Source: Eubacteriales bacterium (GTDB lineage: Bacteria > Bacillota > Clostridia > Oscillospirales > Oscillospiraceae). From it: DNA of 43,819 nucleotides. Numbering within the stretch: the stretch's first letter is position 1; the number at the start of each line of letters is the position of its first letter. Location of the stretch: assembly GCA_030533415.1 (NCBI GenBank), contig JAUNJE010000022.1:1-43819 (forward strand). Direction: 5' to 3'. The position numbers and the translations under genes were made by a program. This document shows, piece by piece, positions 23,769 through 33,242 of this stretch. Under the pieces are notes generated by a model. The model was not told where the DNA came from. It saw only the letters and a program-made list of their open reading frames with translations, and did not search any database.

Positions 23769-24494
23769 ATGAGTATCTTTTTGACATTGGCCTATTTGTT
23801 TTTCATCGGTTCCATTCTGGGCTGGTGTTTGGAGCTGCTGTTCCGCAACCTGACCCAGAAGCGGGAGAAAATCGTCAATCCCGGATTTTGCACAGGGCCG
23901 TATCTGCCGATCTACGGCTTTGGCCTGTGCGTGCTGTACCTGCTGGCCTCGCTGGAGCAATACAGCCTGATTTCCAGCCCGTTCTGGAATAAGGCGGTGC
24001 TGTTCTTCGCCATGGCGGTGGGGATGACGCTGATCGAATACATAGCGGGCGTTCTGTGCCTGAAATATTTCAAAGTCCGCCTGTGGGACTACTCGAATCT
24101 CTGGGGCAACGTCCAGGGCATCATTTGCCCTATCTTTTCTCTGGCCTGGGCGGTACTGGGGGCCATGTACTATTTCCTGGTCCATCCGTATATCCTGGAT
24201 GGCCTGGAATGGCTGTCCCGGAACCTGGCGTTTTCCTTCTTCATCGGCATGTTCTTCGGCGTTTTCATTATTGATGTGGCCCATTCCGCCCAGCTGGTGG
24301 TGAAACTGAAAGCCTTTGCCGAGGACAACGATGTGATCGTGAAATATGAGACTTTGAAAGCCCATATTCGGGCTGCCCGGGAGCGGTCTTCGGCAAAATA
24401 CCACTTTTTCCGCCCCTTCCATGGGGAGCGTCCCCTTGGCGAGTATCTGAAAGAGATGCAGGAATCCCTGGAGCAGCGCATCCGGCGGAAATGA
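23769..24494 (+). CDS. CmpB-like integral membrane protein (putative ABC transporter permease family)
   Basis: 241 residues, five or so membrane helices, matching the ABC_trans_CmpB family (pfam06541): FFIGSILGWCLELLFRN at the start, NPGFCTGPYLPIYGFG, then LWDYSNLWGNVQGIICPIFSLAWA. The family name is historic; transport has not been shown for most members. The C terminus (about 185-241) is charged and cytoplasmic. ATG follows GGGGAGAATTGAAAT. It shares an upstream control block with ftsH, suggesting a joint envelope-stress or membrane-quality role. Confidence 0.85.
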   Translation: MSIFLTLAYLFFIGSILGWCLELLFRNLTQKREKIVNPGFCTGPYLPIYGFGLCVLYLLASLEQYSLISSPFWNKAVLFFAMAVGMTLIEYIAGVLCLKYFKVRLWDYSNLWGNVQGIICPIFSLAWAVLGAMYYFLVHPYILDGLEWLSRNLAFSFFIGMFFGVFIIDVAHSAQLVVKLKAFAEDNDVIVKYETLKAHIRAARERSSAKYHFFRPFHGERPLGEYLKEMQESLEQRIRRK

Positions 24495-24592
24495 GGGGAA
24501 AATACAAAATTGGATCGAACCGTCGGAAGGAATTCCGGCGGTTTGATACTGTTTCCTGATGAAATTTTTATTAATACTGTTTTTATAGCTTT

Positions 24593-24647
24593 GTTCACAA
24601 TTTCGAAAACATGAGTTTCGTTTCCGTTTAGATTGGTGCGGTATACT
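24593..24647 (+). promoter_or_regulatory. 40-bp conserved promoter block of ftsH
   Basis: Second copy of the 23687 block, with TATACT at 24642-24647 nine bases after it. Only three substitutions (G/C, T/C, G/C) separate the two blocks, while sequence on both sides differs. Confidence 0.7.
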
Positions 24648-24678
24648 TCCGACAGAAAACTGCAAAAAGGGTGATTTT

Positions 24679-26496
24679 ATGAATGAAGTGAAGCAACCGA
24701 AAAAACCGCTGATTTTTTACTACTGTATCGTTCTCGTGGTGCTGATGCTGTTTAACTTCCTGGCCATGCCATGGCTGATGCAGCGGCAGGTCAGGGAAGT
24801 GGACTACGGAACCTTCATGACCATGACCGATGAAGGAAACATTGGAAGAGTGGATATCCAATCCAATCAGATCGTATTCACAGATAAGGAAGAAACGCAG
24901 ATTTATAAAACCGGTATTTTGTACGATCCGGGGCTGGCCGAGCGGCTTCACGCGGCAGGCGTGACCTCCTTTGGCAGCGAGATCATCGAGGAAACGTCTC
25001 CCATCCTGAACTTCCTGCTGACCTGGATTTTGCCGCTGGTGCTGTTTATCGGGATTGGCCAGCTGATGTCCCGGAAGATGATGGAGAAGATGGGCGGCCC
25101 CAATTCCATGTCCTTCAATATGGGAAAGTCCAACGCCAAGGTCTATGTCAAGTCCTCTGACGGCATCAAATTCTCCGATGTGGAGGGTGTGGACGAGGCG
25201 GAGGAGAGCCTTGCCGAGATTGTGAACTACCTCCATGACCCCAGCAAGTACCGGGAAATCGGCGCCTCCATGCCCAAGGGCGTCCTGTTGGTAGGCCCTC
25301 CGGGTACCGGCAAGACCATGCTGGCCAAGGCCGTGGCGGGCGAGGCGGATGTGCCGTTTTTCTCCATTTCCGGCTCGGAATTTGTGGAGATGTTCGTGGG
25401 CATGGGTGCCAGCAAGGTCCGGGACCTGTTTAAGCAGGCCAAGGAAAAGGCCCCCTGCATCGTTTTCATTGATGAGATTGACGCCATCGGACAGAAGCGG
25501 AATACCGGCGCCATGGGCGGCAATGACGAGCGTGAGCAGACTCTGAACCAGCTGCTGACGGAAATGGACGGCTTTGAGGGCAATTCCGGCGTTATGATCC
25601 TGGCGGCCACCAACCGGCCCGAGTCCCTGGATCCGGCCCTGACCCGCCCCGGCCGTTTTGACCGCCGGGTTCCCGTGGAGCTGCCCGACCTGCAGGGCCG
25701 TGAGGCGATTCTGAAGGTCCATGCCAAGAAGATTCGGATTGCGGACGATGTGGATTTCAACCGCATTGCCCGGATGGCCTCCGGCGCCAGCGGCGCGGAG
25801 CTTGCCAATATTGTCAATGAAGCGGCCCTCCGGGCTGTCCGGGATGGGCGTAAGTTTGCCAACCAGTCCGATCTGGAGGAGTCCATCGAGGTGGTCATTG
25901 CGGGCTATCAGAAGAAAAACGCCATTTTGACGGACAAGGAAAAGCTGACGGTATCCTACCATGAAATCGGCCATGCGCTGGTTGCCGCCCTGCAGACCCA
26001 CTCCGCCCCGGTTCAGAAAATCACCATCATTCCCAGGACCTCCGGCGCTTTGGGCTATACCATGCAGGTGGAAGAGGGCAACCACTACCTGATGACCCGG
26101 GAAGAGATTGAAAACAAGATCGCCACCTTTGCGGGGGGCCGTGCGGCTGAGGAGATTGCAGTGGGAGCCATTTCCACCGGCGCTTCCAACGATATCGAGC
26201 AGGCCACCAAGCTGGCCCGGGCCATGATCACCCGATACGGCATGAGCGACGAATTTGATATGGTGGCCCTGGAAACCGTGACCAACCAGTACCTTGGCGG
26301 AGACGCCAGCCTGGCCTGCTCCGCTGAGACCCAGACCAGGATCGACCAGCTGGTGGTGGAGCTTGTAAAGAAGCAGCATGACAAGGCGCGCCGGCTGCTG
26401 CTGGACAACCGGGAAAAGCTGGAGGAGCTGTCCCGGTACCTATATGAGAAAGAGACCATCACCGGCGACGAATTTATGCAGATACTGAACGCATAA
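24679..26496 (+). CDS. ftsH: ATP-dependent zinc metalloprotease FtsH
   Basis: 605 residues. Two membrane helices (about 11-33 and 108-128) flank a short outside domain. AAA domain: Walker A GPPGTGKT (206-213), Walker [12 protein letters not shown], second region of homology [20 protein letters not shown]. Protease: H428-E-I-G-H432, with I instead of the commoner A, and the usual downstream D in the ASNDIEQAT stretch. The hexamer degrades damaged or regulatory membrane proteins. The ATG follows AAAAAGGGTGATTTT. Spacing of 4 nt to the PAP2 gene suggests an operon. Confidence 0.95.
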   Translation: MNEVKQPKKPLIFYYCIVLVVLMLFNFLAMPWLMQRQVREVDYGTFMTMTDEGNIGRVDIQSNQIVFTDKEETQIYKTGILYDPGLAERLHAAGVTSFGSEIIEETSPILNFLLTWILPLVLFIGIGQLMSRKMMEKMGGPNSMSFNMGKSNAKVYVKSSDGIKFSDVEGVDEAEESLAEIVNYLHDPSKYREIGASMPKGVLLVGPPGTGKTMLAKAVAGEADVPFFSISGSEFVEMFVGMGASKVRDLFKQAKEKAPCIVFIDEIDAIGQKRNTGAMGGNDEREQTLNQLLTEMDGFEGNSGVMILAATNRPESLDPALTRPGRFDRRVPVELPDLQGREAILKVHAKKIRIADDVDFNRIARMASGASGAELANIVNEAALRAVRDGRKFANQSDLEESIEVVIAGYQKKNAILTDKEKLTVSYHEIGHALVAALQTHSAPVQKITIIPRTSGALGYTMQVEEGNHYLMTREEIENKIATFAGGRAAEEIAVGAISTGASNDIEQATKLARAMITRYGMSDEFDMVALETVTNQYLGGDASLACSAETQTRIDQLVVELVKKQHDKARRLLLDNREKLEELSRYLYEKETITGDEFMQILNA

Positions 26497-26509
26497 AGGA
26501 ATGCGAAAT

Positions 26510-27172
26510 ATGAAGTATCCTGCTCTTGCGGCGGATTACCGCAATTTCCGTTTCCAAAAAATCAACGAACCCCAATACCGGCACCTGTGGCTGCTGCTGA
26601 TTTGGCCGGCCTACCTGCTGCGCTATTTTCTGGTGGAGCAGCTGAACCCTGCGGAAAGCTATACCGTTATCCACTGCCCTTTGGATGATATGATCCCCTT
26701 TCATGAGGGCTTTGTGGTATTTTATGTGCTCTGGTATCTTGCCATTGTCGGTATGCACCTGTATACCATGCTATTCGATTTGGACGTATTCAGACGCTAC
26801 AGCAAATTCCTGATTATTTCTTTAACCATATCCACTGCGGTTTTCCTGCTGTTTCCCAGCTGCCAGGAGCTTCGCCCGGCGGAGTTTCCCCGGGATAACC
26901 TGCTGGCGGGGATCGTCGGAGTGCTGTATGCGGTGGATACGAATACCAATGTATTTCCCTCAGAGCATGCCATCGGCGCCCTTGCGGTGCTGGCGGCAGC
27001 CATTAACACCAAGAGTCTCCGTTCACCGGTTAAGATCGCTGCTTTTGTCCTTTTGACAGTCCTTATCAGCCTGTCCACGGTATTTTTGAAGCAGCATTCC
27101 ATTCTGGATGTTCTGGCAGCCCTGCCAATCTGTGCAGTAGCTTATGGGGTCTGTTATGGAAGGAGAGAATGA
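26510..27172 (+). CDS. PAP2 family membrane phosphatase
   Basis: 220 residues from the ATG at 26510 (9 nt after AAAGGA; the ATG at 26501 is too close). About six membrane helices and two of the three PAP2 motifs are clear: FPSEHAIGALAV (PSxH type) and STVFLKQHSILDVLAA (SR/xxxxxH--D type); the first motif KxxxxxxRP is not obvious. Members dephosphorylate lipid phosphates such as phosphatidate or undecaprenyl pyrophosphate at the membrane. Its stop overlaps the activase start (ATGA), so it is co-translated. Confidence 0.85.
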   Translation: MKYPALAADYRNFRFQKINEPQYRHLWLLLIWPAYLLRYFLVEQLNPAESYTVIHCPLDDMIPFHEGFVVFYVLWYLAIVGMHLYTMLFDLDVFRRYSKFLIISLTISTAVFLLFPSCQELRPAEFPRDNLLAGIVGVLYAVDTNTNVFPSEHAIGALAVLAAAINTKSLRSPVKIAAFVLLTVLISLSTVFLKQHSILDVLAALPICAVAYGVCYGRRE

Positions 27173-30100
27173 AAATGAAAACCTATCGTGCCGGTATTGA
27201 TATTGGCTCTACCACCGTCAAACTGGTGATCCTGGACGGGGACGGACAGATTCTGTTTGGAGAATACCGCCGCCACCATGCCCACACCCAGGGAACGCTG
27301 AAATCTCTTTTGATAGAAGCCGGCCAGAAGCTGGGCCCCTGTGCCATACAGGCCAAAATCACCGGCTCCGGCTCCATCAACCTGGGGAAAGCCCTGCACA
27401 TTGACTTTGTCCAGGAGGTGGTGGCAGTCGCCACCGCTCTGAAAACCGCCGCGCCCCAGACGGATGTGGCCATTGAGCTGGGCGGAGAGGACGCCAAAAT
27501 CATCTATTTCAAGGGCGGCCTGGAGGAGCGGATGAATGGCGTCTGCGCAGGCGGCACCGGCTCCTTTATCGATCAGATGGCGGCCCTTCTGCAGACCGAC
27601 GCCGCCGGGCTGAACGAGGCGGCCAAGGACTATAAGCAGATTTACGCCATTGCCGCCCGGTGCGGCGTCTTTGCCAAAACCGATATCCAGCCGCTGATCA
27701 ACGAGGGTGCGACGAAGGCCGATCTGGCCGCCTCCATTTTCCAGGCGGTGGTAAACCAGACCATCTCGGGCCTTGCCTGCGGCAAGCCCATCCGGGGCTG
27801 TGTGGCCTTCCTGGGCGGTCCCCTCCATTTCCTGACGGAGCTGAAAGCCGCCTTCGTCCGCACCCTGAAGCTGACGGAAGAGACGACGGTGGACCCGGAC
27901 AATTCCCATCTCTTTGCCGCCATGGGCGCGGCGCTGGAATCCGGTGACACCCAGCCCATCGCTCTGAACGACCTGGTTGAAAAGCTGGAAAAGGGCGTGC
28001 AGGTATCCTTTGAGATGCCCCGGCTGGAGCCGCTGTTTCGGGATGAACAGGAGTTCGGTGAATTCTGTCAGCGCCACGGCAGGGCCGTAGTGAAAAAAGA
28101 GTCGCTTTCCGGCTACCGGGGCAATTGCTTCCTGGGCATCGATGCCGGCTCTACCACCACCAAGCTGGTGCTGATCGGGGAACAGGGGCAGCTATTGTAC
28201 CAGTTCTATGCCAACAACCAGGGCAACCCCATCATGACCTCCCAGTTTGCCATCGGGGAACTGAAGCGCCAGCTTCCCGAAACCGCCAAAATCGTCCGGG
28301 GCTGCTCCACAGGCTATGGAGAGGCCCTGCTGAAATCCGCCTTTTCTCTGGATGAGGGGGTTGTGGAGACCATTGCCCACTGCACCGCCGCCTCTTTCTT
28401 CGATCCGGAGGTGGACTGCGTCCTGGACATCGGCGGCCAGGATATGAAGTGCATCAAGCTGAAAAACGGCACCGTGGATAACATTCTGCTGAACGAGGCC
28501 TGTTCCTCCGGCTGCGGCTCTTTCATTGAAAACTTCGCTACCTCTCTCGGGTATACCGCCGAGGGCTTTGCCAAGGAGGCCCTTTTTGCCAAGGCCCCTG
28601 TTGATCTGGGCACCCGGTGCACGGTGTTCATGAATTCCAACGTCAAGCAGGCCCAGAAGGAGGGCGCAAGCGTCAGCGATATTTCCTCCGGCCTTGCCTA
28701 TTCCGTTATCAAAAACGCCCTGTATAAGGTCATTAAGCTGGCCTCTGCAGAGGATCTGGGCAGGCACATCGTGGTTCAGGGCGGTACCTTCCACAATCAG
28801 GCGGTCCTTAGGGCCTTTGAAAAAATCGCCGGGGTGGAGGCTACCTGCCCGGACATCTCCGGCCTGATGGGCGCCTTTGGCGCCGCATTGGTGGCCCGGA
28901 ACCACTATACGGGCCAGGAGAGCACCATGCTCTCTCTGGAGGAGATGATGAAACTCTCCTATACCTCCACCAGTGTCCGCTGCGGCGGCTGCTCCAACAA
29001 CTGTATGCTCACCGTCAACAAATTCTCCGGCGGCCGCAGGCACATCAGCGGCAACCGCTGCGAGAAGGGGGCGGGCAACGCCCATAAGGGGGAAAAGGCC
29101 CCCAATATGGTGCAGTTTAAGCGGGACCGTCTTTTCGGCTATGAGCCGCTGGCTGAGGAAAACGCGCCCCGGGGGAGCATCGGCATTCCCAGAGTGCTGA
29201 ACCTGTATGAAAATTACCCCTTCTGGGCCACCTTCTTCAAGGAGCTGGGGTTCCGGGTGGTGCTGTCTCCCTTCTCCGACCGCAAGGTCTATGAGCTTGG
29301 GATGGAATCCATCCCGTCGGAATCCGAGTGCTACCCGGCGAAGCTGTCCCACGGCCATGTCCAGTGGCTTGTGAATCAGGGAATCAAAACCATTTTCCAC
29401 CCCTGCGTCTTTTATGAGCATCAGGAGACGAAGGACGCGCAAAACCATTATAACTGCCCCATTGTGGTCTCCTACGCGGAAAACCTGAAAAACAATGTGG
29501 AGGCCATCACCGACGGGGATGTGCGCTATATTCGCCCCTTTATTGCCTTTACCTCGGAAAAAACCGCTGCGGACCGGCTGGTGAAAACCGCTGCTGAGGA
29601 ATGGAACATCCCTGCGAAGGAAGTCCGGGCAGCCGTACATACCGCATGGCAGGAGCAGCTTGCTGTCAAGGAGGACATCCGGGCGGAAGGAAAGCGGCTT
29701 CTGGCGGAAATGGAGGCGCACAAGGGCAGGGGCATCGTCCTGGCAGGCCGTCCGTACCACATTGACCCGGAGATCAACCACGGCATCCCGGAGCTGATCG
29801 CCTCCTATGGCCTGACGGTCTTTACGGAGGACAGCCTGCCGGTGGAGCTGGACCCGGAACGGCCCCTGCGGGTCGTGGACCAGTGGGTCTACCACTCCCG
29901 GCTGTATAACGCTGCCCAGTTTGTCAGCGGGCGGGATGATCTGGAACTGGTGCAGCTGAATTCCTTCGGCTGCGGCCTGGATGCCGTTACCACGGACCAG
30001 GTGTCCGAGATCCTGGAAAAAAGCAACAAGCTCTATACCCTTCTGAAAATCGACGAGGTCAACAACCTTGGCGCGGTGCGCATCCGCATCCGTTCTCTGC

Positions 30101-31410
30101 TGGCAGCTATGGATATGCGCCGGGAAATGGGGATCCAGGCAAAGCCCACCGATATCCATTACGCGCGCAAGGAATTTACAAAGCAGATGTTCCAGGAGGG
30201 CTATACCATTCTTGCCCCCCAGATGAGTCCCATCCACTTTGACATCCTGGAGCCGGTGTTCCGCAAATACGGCTATAACATCGTCCTGCTGGACAATGAC
30301 AACCGGGAAGCCATTGACGTGGGCTTGAAATTCGTCAACAATGACGCCTGTTTCCCCTCCATCACGGTGGTGGGCCAGATCATGCAGGCCATTCTCTCCG
30401 GAAAGTACGATACCGATAAACTGGCCGTTGTCATGACGCAGACCGGCGGCTGCTGCCGGGCCAGCAACTATGTGGCCTTCATCCGCCGGGCGCTGGAGAA
30501 AGCCGGGCTGCCTCAGATCCCCGTGATTTCCCTGAATGCCAACGGCATGGAGAAAAACGAGGGCTTCAAGCTGAAGCCCGGACTGCTCATTGACGCGGTG
30601 CAGGGCGTGGTCTATGGTGACCTGCTGATGCGCTGCCTGTACCGGGTGCGGCCCTATGAAAAGGTGCCCGGTTCCGCCAATGCCCTTCATGCCAAGTGGC
30701 GCGACCGCTGCATCGAAGCCCTGACCGGGCCCCACAGCACCCGCAGCTATAAGCAGCTCTGCGGGCAGATCGTGGAGGATTTTGACGTTTTCCCCATTGA
30801 CGAGACGCTGCGAAAGCCCCGGGTAGGTGTGGTCGGCGAGATTTTGGTCAAATACATGCCCCTGGCCAATAACCATCTGGTGGAGCTTCTGGAGCGGGAA
30901 GGCGCGGAGGCGGTGGTGCCGGATCTGATGGATTTTGTCAATTACTGCCTGTATAATGGGAAGTACAAGACGGAGTTCCTGGGAGCCGCAAAGACCGGCG
31001 ACCTGGTGTCGGAGGTGGGCGTGAAGCTGATCCGCCAGATTCGGAAGCCTGCCCTGGAAGCGCTGGAGCGTTCCCGCCGCTTTGAGGCGCCCATGCCCAT
31101 CGGGAAAATCGCCGAGATCACCAAGCCCTTCCTCTCCCTGGGCAACCAGTATGGTGAAGGCTGGTTCCTGACCGGCGAGATGATCGAGCTGATCCAAAGC
31201 GGTACCCCCAATATCGTCTGCATTCAGCCCTTTGCGTGCCTTCCCAACCATGTGGTGGGCAAGGGCGTCATTAAGGCGCTGAAAAAGGAGTTCCCTCAGG
31301 CAAACATTGCCGCCGTGGACTATGATCCCGGCGCCTCGGAGGTCAACCAGCTCAACCGCATCAAGCTGATGCTATCCGCCGCAAAGGAAAAACAAAGGAC
31401 AACAGTATAA
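27169..31410 (+). CDS. Acyl-CoA dehydratase activase-related fusion protein
   Basis: 1,413 residues, the usual size for this clostridial family. Two ASKHA-type BcrAD/BadF/HgdC ATPase domains in series (AGIDIGSTTVKLVIL at residue 8 and FLGIDAGSTTTKLVLIG near 325), each with its own IELGGEDAKI/LDIGGQDMKC and CAGGTGSF/CSSGCGSF cysteine loops that hold the [4Fe-4S] cluster at the dimer face. Then SVRCGGCSNNCMLTV, a DUF2229-type region (SESECYPAKLSHGHV) and a C-terminal HgdB/D-like dehydratase region (QTGGCCRASNYVAF, IQPFACLPNHVVGKG). Archetypes inject an ATP-driven electron into 2-hydroxyacyl-CoA dehydratases; the role of this single-chain fusion is not established. ATG 27169 or 27175, after AAGGAGAG. 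Confidence 0.92.
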   Translation: MKMKTYRAGIDIGSTTVKLVILDGDGQILFGEYRRHHAHTQGTLKSLLIEAGQKLGPCAIQAKITGSGSINLGKALHIDFVQEVVAVATALKTAAPQTDVAIELGGEDAKIIYFKGGLEERMNGVCAGGTGSFIDQMAALLQTDAAGLNEAAKDYKQIYAIAARCGVFAKTDIQPLINEGATKADLAASIFQAVVNQTISGLACGKPIRGCVAFLGGPLHFLTELKAAFVRTLKLTEETTVDPDNSHLFAAMGAALESGDTQPIALNDLVEKLEKGVQVSFEMPRLEPLFRDEQEFGEFCQRHGRAVVKKESLSGYRGNCFLGIDAGSTTTKLVLIGEQGQLLYQFYANNQGNPIMTSQFAIGELKRQLPETAKIVRGCSTGYGEALLKSAFSLDEGVVETIAHCTAASFFDPEVDCVLDIGGQDMKCIKLKNGTVDNILLNEACSSGCGSFIENFATSLGYTAEGFAKEALFAKAPVDLGTRCTVFMNSNVKQAQKEGASVSDISSGLAYSVIKNALYKVIKLASAEDLGRHIVVQGGTFHNQAVLRAFEKIAGVEATCPDISGLMGAFGAALVARNHYTGQESTMLSLEEMMKLSYTSTSVRCGGCSNNCMLTVNKFSGGRRHISGNRCEKGAGNAHKGEKAPNMVQFKRDRLFGYEPLAEENAPRGSIGIPRVLNLYENYPFWATFFKELGFRVVLSPFSDRKVYELGMESIPSESECYPAKLSHGHVQWLVNQGIKTIFHPCVFYEHQETKDAQNHYNCPIVVSYAENLKNNVEAITDGDVRYIRPFIAFTSEKTAADRLVKTAAEEWNIPAKEVRAAVHTAWQEQLAVKEDIRAEGKRLLAEMEAHKGRGIVLAGRPYHIDPEINHGIPELIASYGLTVFTEDSLPVELDPERPLRVVDQWVYHSRLYNAAQFVSGRDDLELVQLNSFGCGLDAVTTDQVSEILEKSNKLYTLLKIDEVNNLGAVRIRIRSLLAAMDMRREMGIQAKPTDIHYARKEFTKQMFQEGYTILAPQMSPIHFDILEPVFRKYGYNIVLLDNDNREAIDVGLKFVNNDACFPSITVVGQIMQAILSGKYDTDKLAVVMTQTGGCCRASNYVAFIRRALEKAGLPQIPVISLNANGMEKNEGFKLKPGLLIDAVQGVVYGDLLMRCLYRVRPYEKVPGSANALHAKWRDRCIEALTGPHSTRSYKQLCGQIVEDFDVFPIDETLRKPRVGVVGEILVKYMPLANNHLVELLEREGAEAVVPDLMDFVNYCLYNGKYKTEFLGAAKTGDLVSEVGVKLIRQIRKPALEALERSRRFEAPMPIGKIAEITKPFLSLGNQYGEGWFLTGEMIELIQSGTPNIVCIQPFACLPNHVVGKGVIKALKKEFPQANIAAVDYDPGASEVNQLNRIKLMLSAAKEKQRTTV

Positions 31411-31415
31411 AATGC

Positions 31416-31452
31416 AACGTGACCACCGTTCTGAATGAACGGTGGTCACGTT
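31416..31452. terminator. Convergent bidirectional terminator
   Basis: A 16-bp perfect stem (AACGTGACCACCGTTC) with loop TGAAT lies between the activase stop and the stop of the leftward acyltransferase-like gene. Confidence 0.9.
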
Positions 31453-31467
31453 TATGATTGACTGTGG

Positions 31468-32751
31468 TTATTCCGCGGCGTAGGCTTCAATTTCCCTGAC
31501 CATGGCGTCCAGGGTTCCCTGGAGCATGGCGGCATCCTCTTTGGTATACTGGCCAACCACGCTCAAAACGCAGGTGCCGTCAAAGCTGATGATGGATATT
31601 TGCATACCGGGCTTTTTCTTGAGAGGACCGCCGAACATGCCGCCGTTGGGAAGGAGGTCCCCCAGCGCGTGTGCCTGGCAGGAAAGATTTCCAAGGTTGG
31701 TCAGGCCAAGGCAGAGGCTGCCGTAGACCTTCCCGATGACCTTCAGCAGTAGCCAGATGGGCAGGGTCCTGGTGGCGCCGTGCATAATGGGCATACCCTC
31801 CAGGCCTGCCAGCGGGTCTTCCTTGACCGCGCGGGTCTGCCCAGCGATTTCCGCAAGGGTATCGGCAAAGGTTTTCCCAATGCCGCTGGGCAAGGTGGTG
31901 GGCAGCGCCCCGGACATGTTGCAAAGGCCCTCGGAATCGCCGTCCTTGCAGTGCCGCCGCAGATCCATCATGGACGATACGCTCATGGCGGCGGTGGGGT
32001 CAACGCCGGGCAGGGAAGCATAGGCGTGGTAACAGGCGGTGACCAGCAGGTCATTGGCGGTCGCATCCACCGCCTTTGCCTTCCTTCTGGCGGCAGACAT
32101 GGTTTCGGAGGGAATGACGGCGTGGACATTGCGAATCATGCCCGGCTCCCCGCTGGGATAGGGATACTCGGTTTTCACGCTGGAAAGGGGATTGGCCATG
32201 AGCGCGTGCATGTCCTTCAGGCCCAGCTTTTCGTATACCTGCTCCGGGTTGCGGCTGCCGTTTTTGACAACCAAGCCGCTGGCAGAGCCAGTTTCAAGAA
32301 TCAGGTTATAAGCCTCCACCAGCTTGCCAAGAAGATATTTTCCATCGCCGCCGTCCACGCACAGGTGGCTGATGCGGACCACCAAAGAGCTGGACTCCCG
32401 GCTTTGCACCAAGGTGACGTGCATCTGTACCTTGTCCTCGGGATGCACGGGCAGAAGGGACAGGGAGTTGGCGGTGACCGCCGGATCCCCTGCGGTCTCG
32501 ACATAATGGAAGTAGCTGCTTTCCTCCACATTCTCATTGATATGCCAGTAGGCCATGGTGCCGTCCGAAAAGAAGGTGCCGTGGAGCACATCGACACTTT
32601 CCACCACCGCTTTTACGGCGGCGCGCAGGATATCCGGGTCCGGCAGTCCGGGGTAGTTCAGCACGAAACGGATGGTGTTGTCATTGAACTCGTGGAGCAG
32701 GTATTGGGCCCGTTCACCGCCGCCGGCCAGCATAATTTTCAGCAATGCCAT
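31468..32751 (-). CDS. Condensation-domain/acyltransferase-like protein
   Basis: 427 residues with the outline of the CoA-dependent acyltransferase (condensation domain) fold: RISHLCVDGGDGKYLLGKLVEAYN carries a variant of the HHxxxDG catalytic motif, with one His and DGGDG; the C-terminal half has MSVSSMMDLRRHC and LGLTNLGNLSCQAH, like the DFGWG-type loop region. Related stand-alone proteins are alcohol acetyltransferases or NRPS-like condensation enzymes. Start ATG follows GGGAGCTATCCATT. Single gene between two terminator/repeat regions; substrate unknown. Confidence 0.75.
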   Translation of the reverse strand: MALLKIMLAGGGERAQYLLHEFNDNTIRFVLNYPGLPDPDILRAAVKAVVESVDVLHGTFFSDGTMAYWHINENVEESSYFHYVETAGDPAVTANSLSLLPVHPEDKVQMHVTLVQSRESSSLVVRISHLCVDGGDGKYLLGKLVEAYNLILETGSASGLVVKNGSRNPEQVYEKLGLKDMHALMANPLSSVKTEYPYPSGEPGMIRNVHAVIPSETMSAARRKAKAVDATANDLLVTACYHAYASLPGVDPTAAMSVSSMMDLRRHCKDGDSEGLCNMSGALPTTLPSGIGKTFADTLAEIAGQTRAVKEDPLAGLEGMPIMHGATRTLPIWLLLKVIGKVYGSLCLGLTNLGNLSCQAHALGDLLPNGGMFGGPLKKKPGMQISIISFDGTCVLSVVGQYTKEDAAMLQGTLDAMVREIEAYAAE

Positions 32752-32890
32752 AATGGATAGCTCCCTTCCTGTAGTTCATTATTTTCCTATTTTATACAAA
32801 AATAAGTATATCAGGAAGGGGAAATTCTGTCAATATACAAAAAAGTGCAGTCCGGCGAAAGTCCGACAACCCGCAGAAAATTGATGGATT

Positions 32891-33015
32891 TTATACTGAT
32901 ATTCCATTAAAAAGTTTTATTCGTCAGAATGGAACATTTTATCTTAAAAGTCATGAAAACGGCAGCGCCGTCAGGCGGTGCCTTCTTTATAAAAATAAAA
33001 CATTTTTATAAAGAA
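32891..33015. repeat. Dispersed hairpin repeat, copy 2
   Basis: Begins TTTATACTGATATTCCATT, continues with an imperfect hairpin AAAGTTTTATTC-GTCA-GAATGGAAC, then GCGCCGTCAGGCGGTGCC and a 14-bp perfect stem TTCTTTATAAAAAT with loop AAAAC (32983-33015). It is nearly identical to 41819-41872. The 32752-33242 gap holds this repeat and the operator below; I see no gene. Confidence 0.8.
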
Positions 33016-33135
33016 ACAGGATTACTTAGTGCTTCGGGCCGGGAAGCATCCGGCGCCGATAATGAAATTCAGCGGAAAGACGAAGGGCAAATTCCGGTGC
33101 CGAAAATGTGACAAAAGAAAAAACTGTTACGTTTT

Positions 33136-33159
33136 GGGACAATTGTCAAAGTTTGTCCC
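33136..33159. promoter_or_regulatory. Putative TetR operator upstream of the patatin gene
   Basis: GGGACAA, 10 nt, TTGTCCC, a 7-bp inverted repeat; the first ten bases also contain the palindrome GACAATTGTC. The same GGACAA-N10-TTGTCC form occurs at 35930 upstream of the TetR gene. An AT-rich TATAAA follows at 33189. Confidence 0.55.
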
Positions 33160-33242
33160 TTGTGAAATGCGGGATTTTCAACTACCCTTATAAAATAAAA
33201 CAGCTGTGCCCAGATGGGCCGCTAGAAAGGAACGGCAAGCCA

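Noticed and set aside
24628-26379. 583-codon open frame on the minus strand
   Set aside because: Antisense shadow of ftsH.
28192-31251. 1,019-codon open frame on the minus strand
   Set aside because: It is antisense to the activase gene, low in recognisable motifs, and exists because of GC-rich third positions in the real gene.
32929-33111. 60-codon plus-strand frame
   Set aside because: It reads through the dispersed hairpin repeat; no ribosome site.
33108-33242. N-terminal extension of the patatin
   Set aside because: It would cover the putative operator, has no family similarity and no ribosome site; family members begin at the TGIIDVGGG segment.
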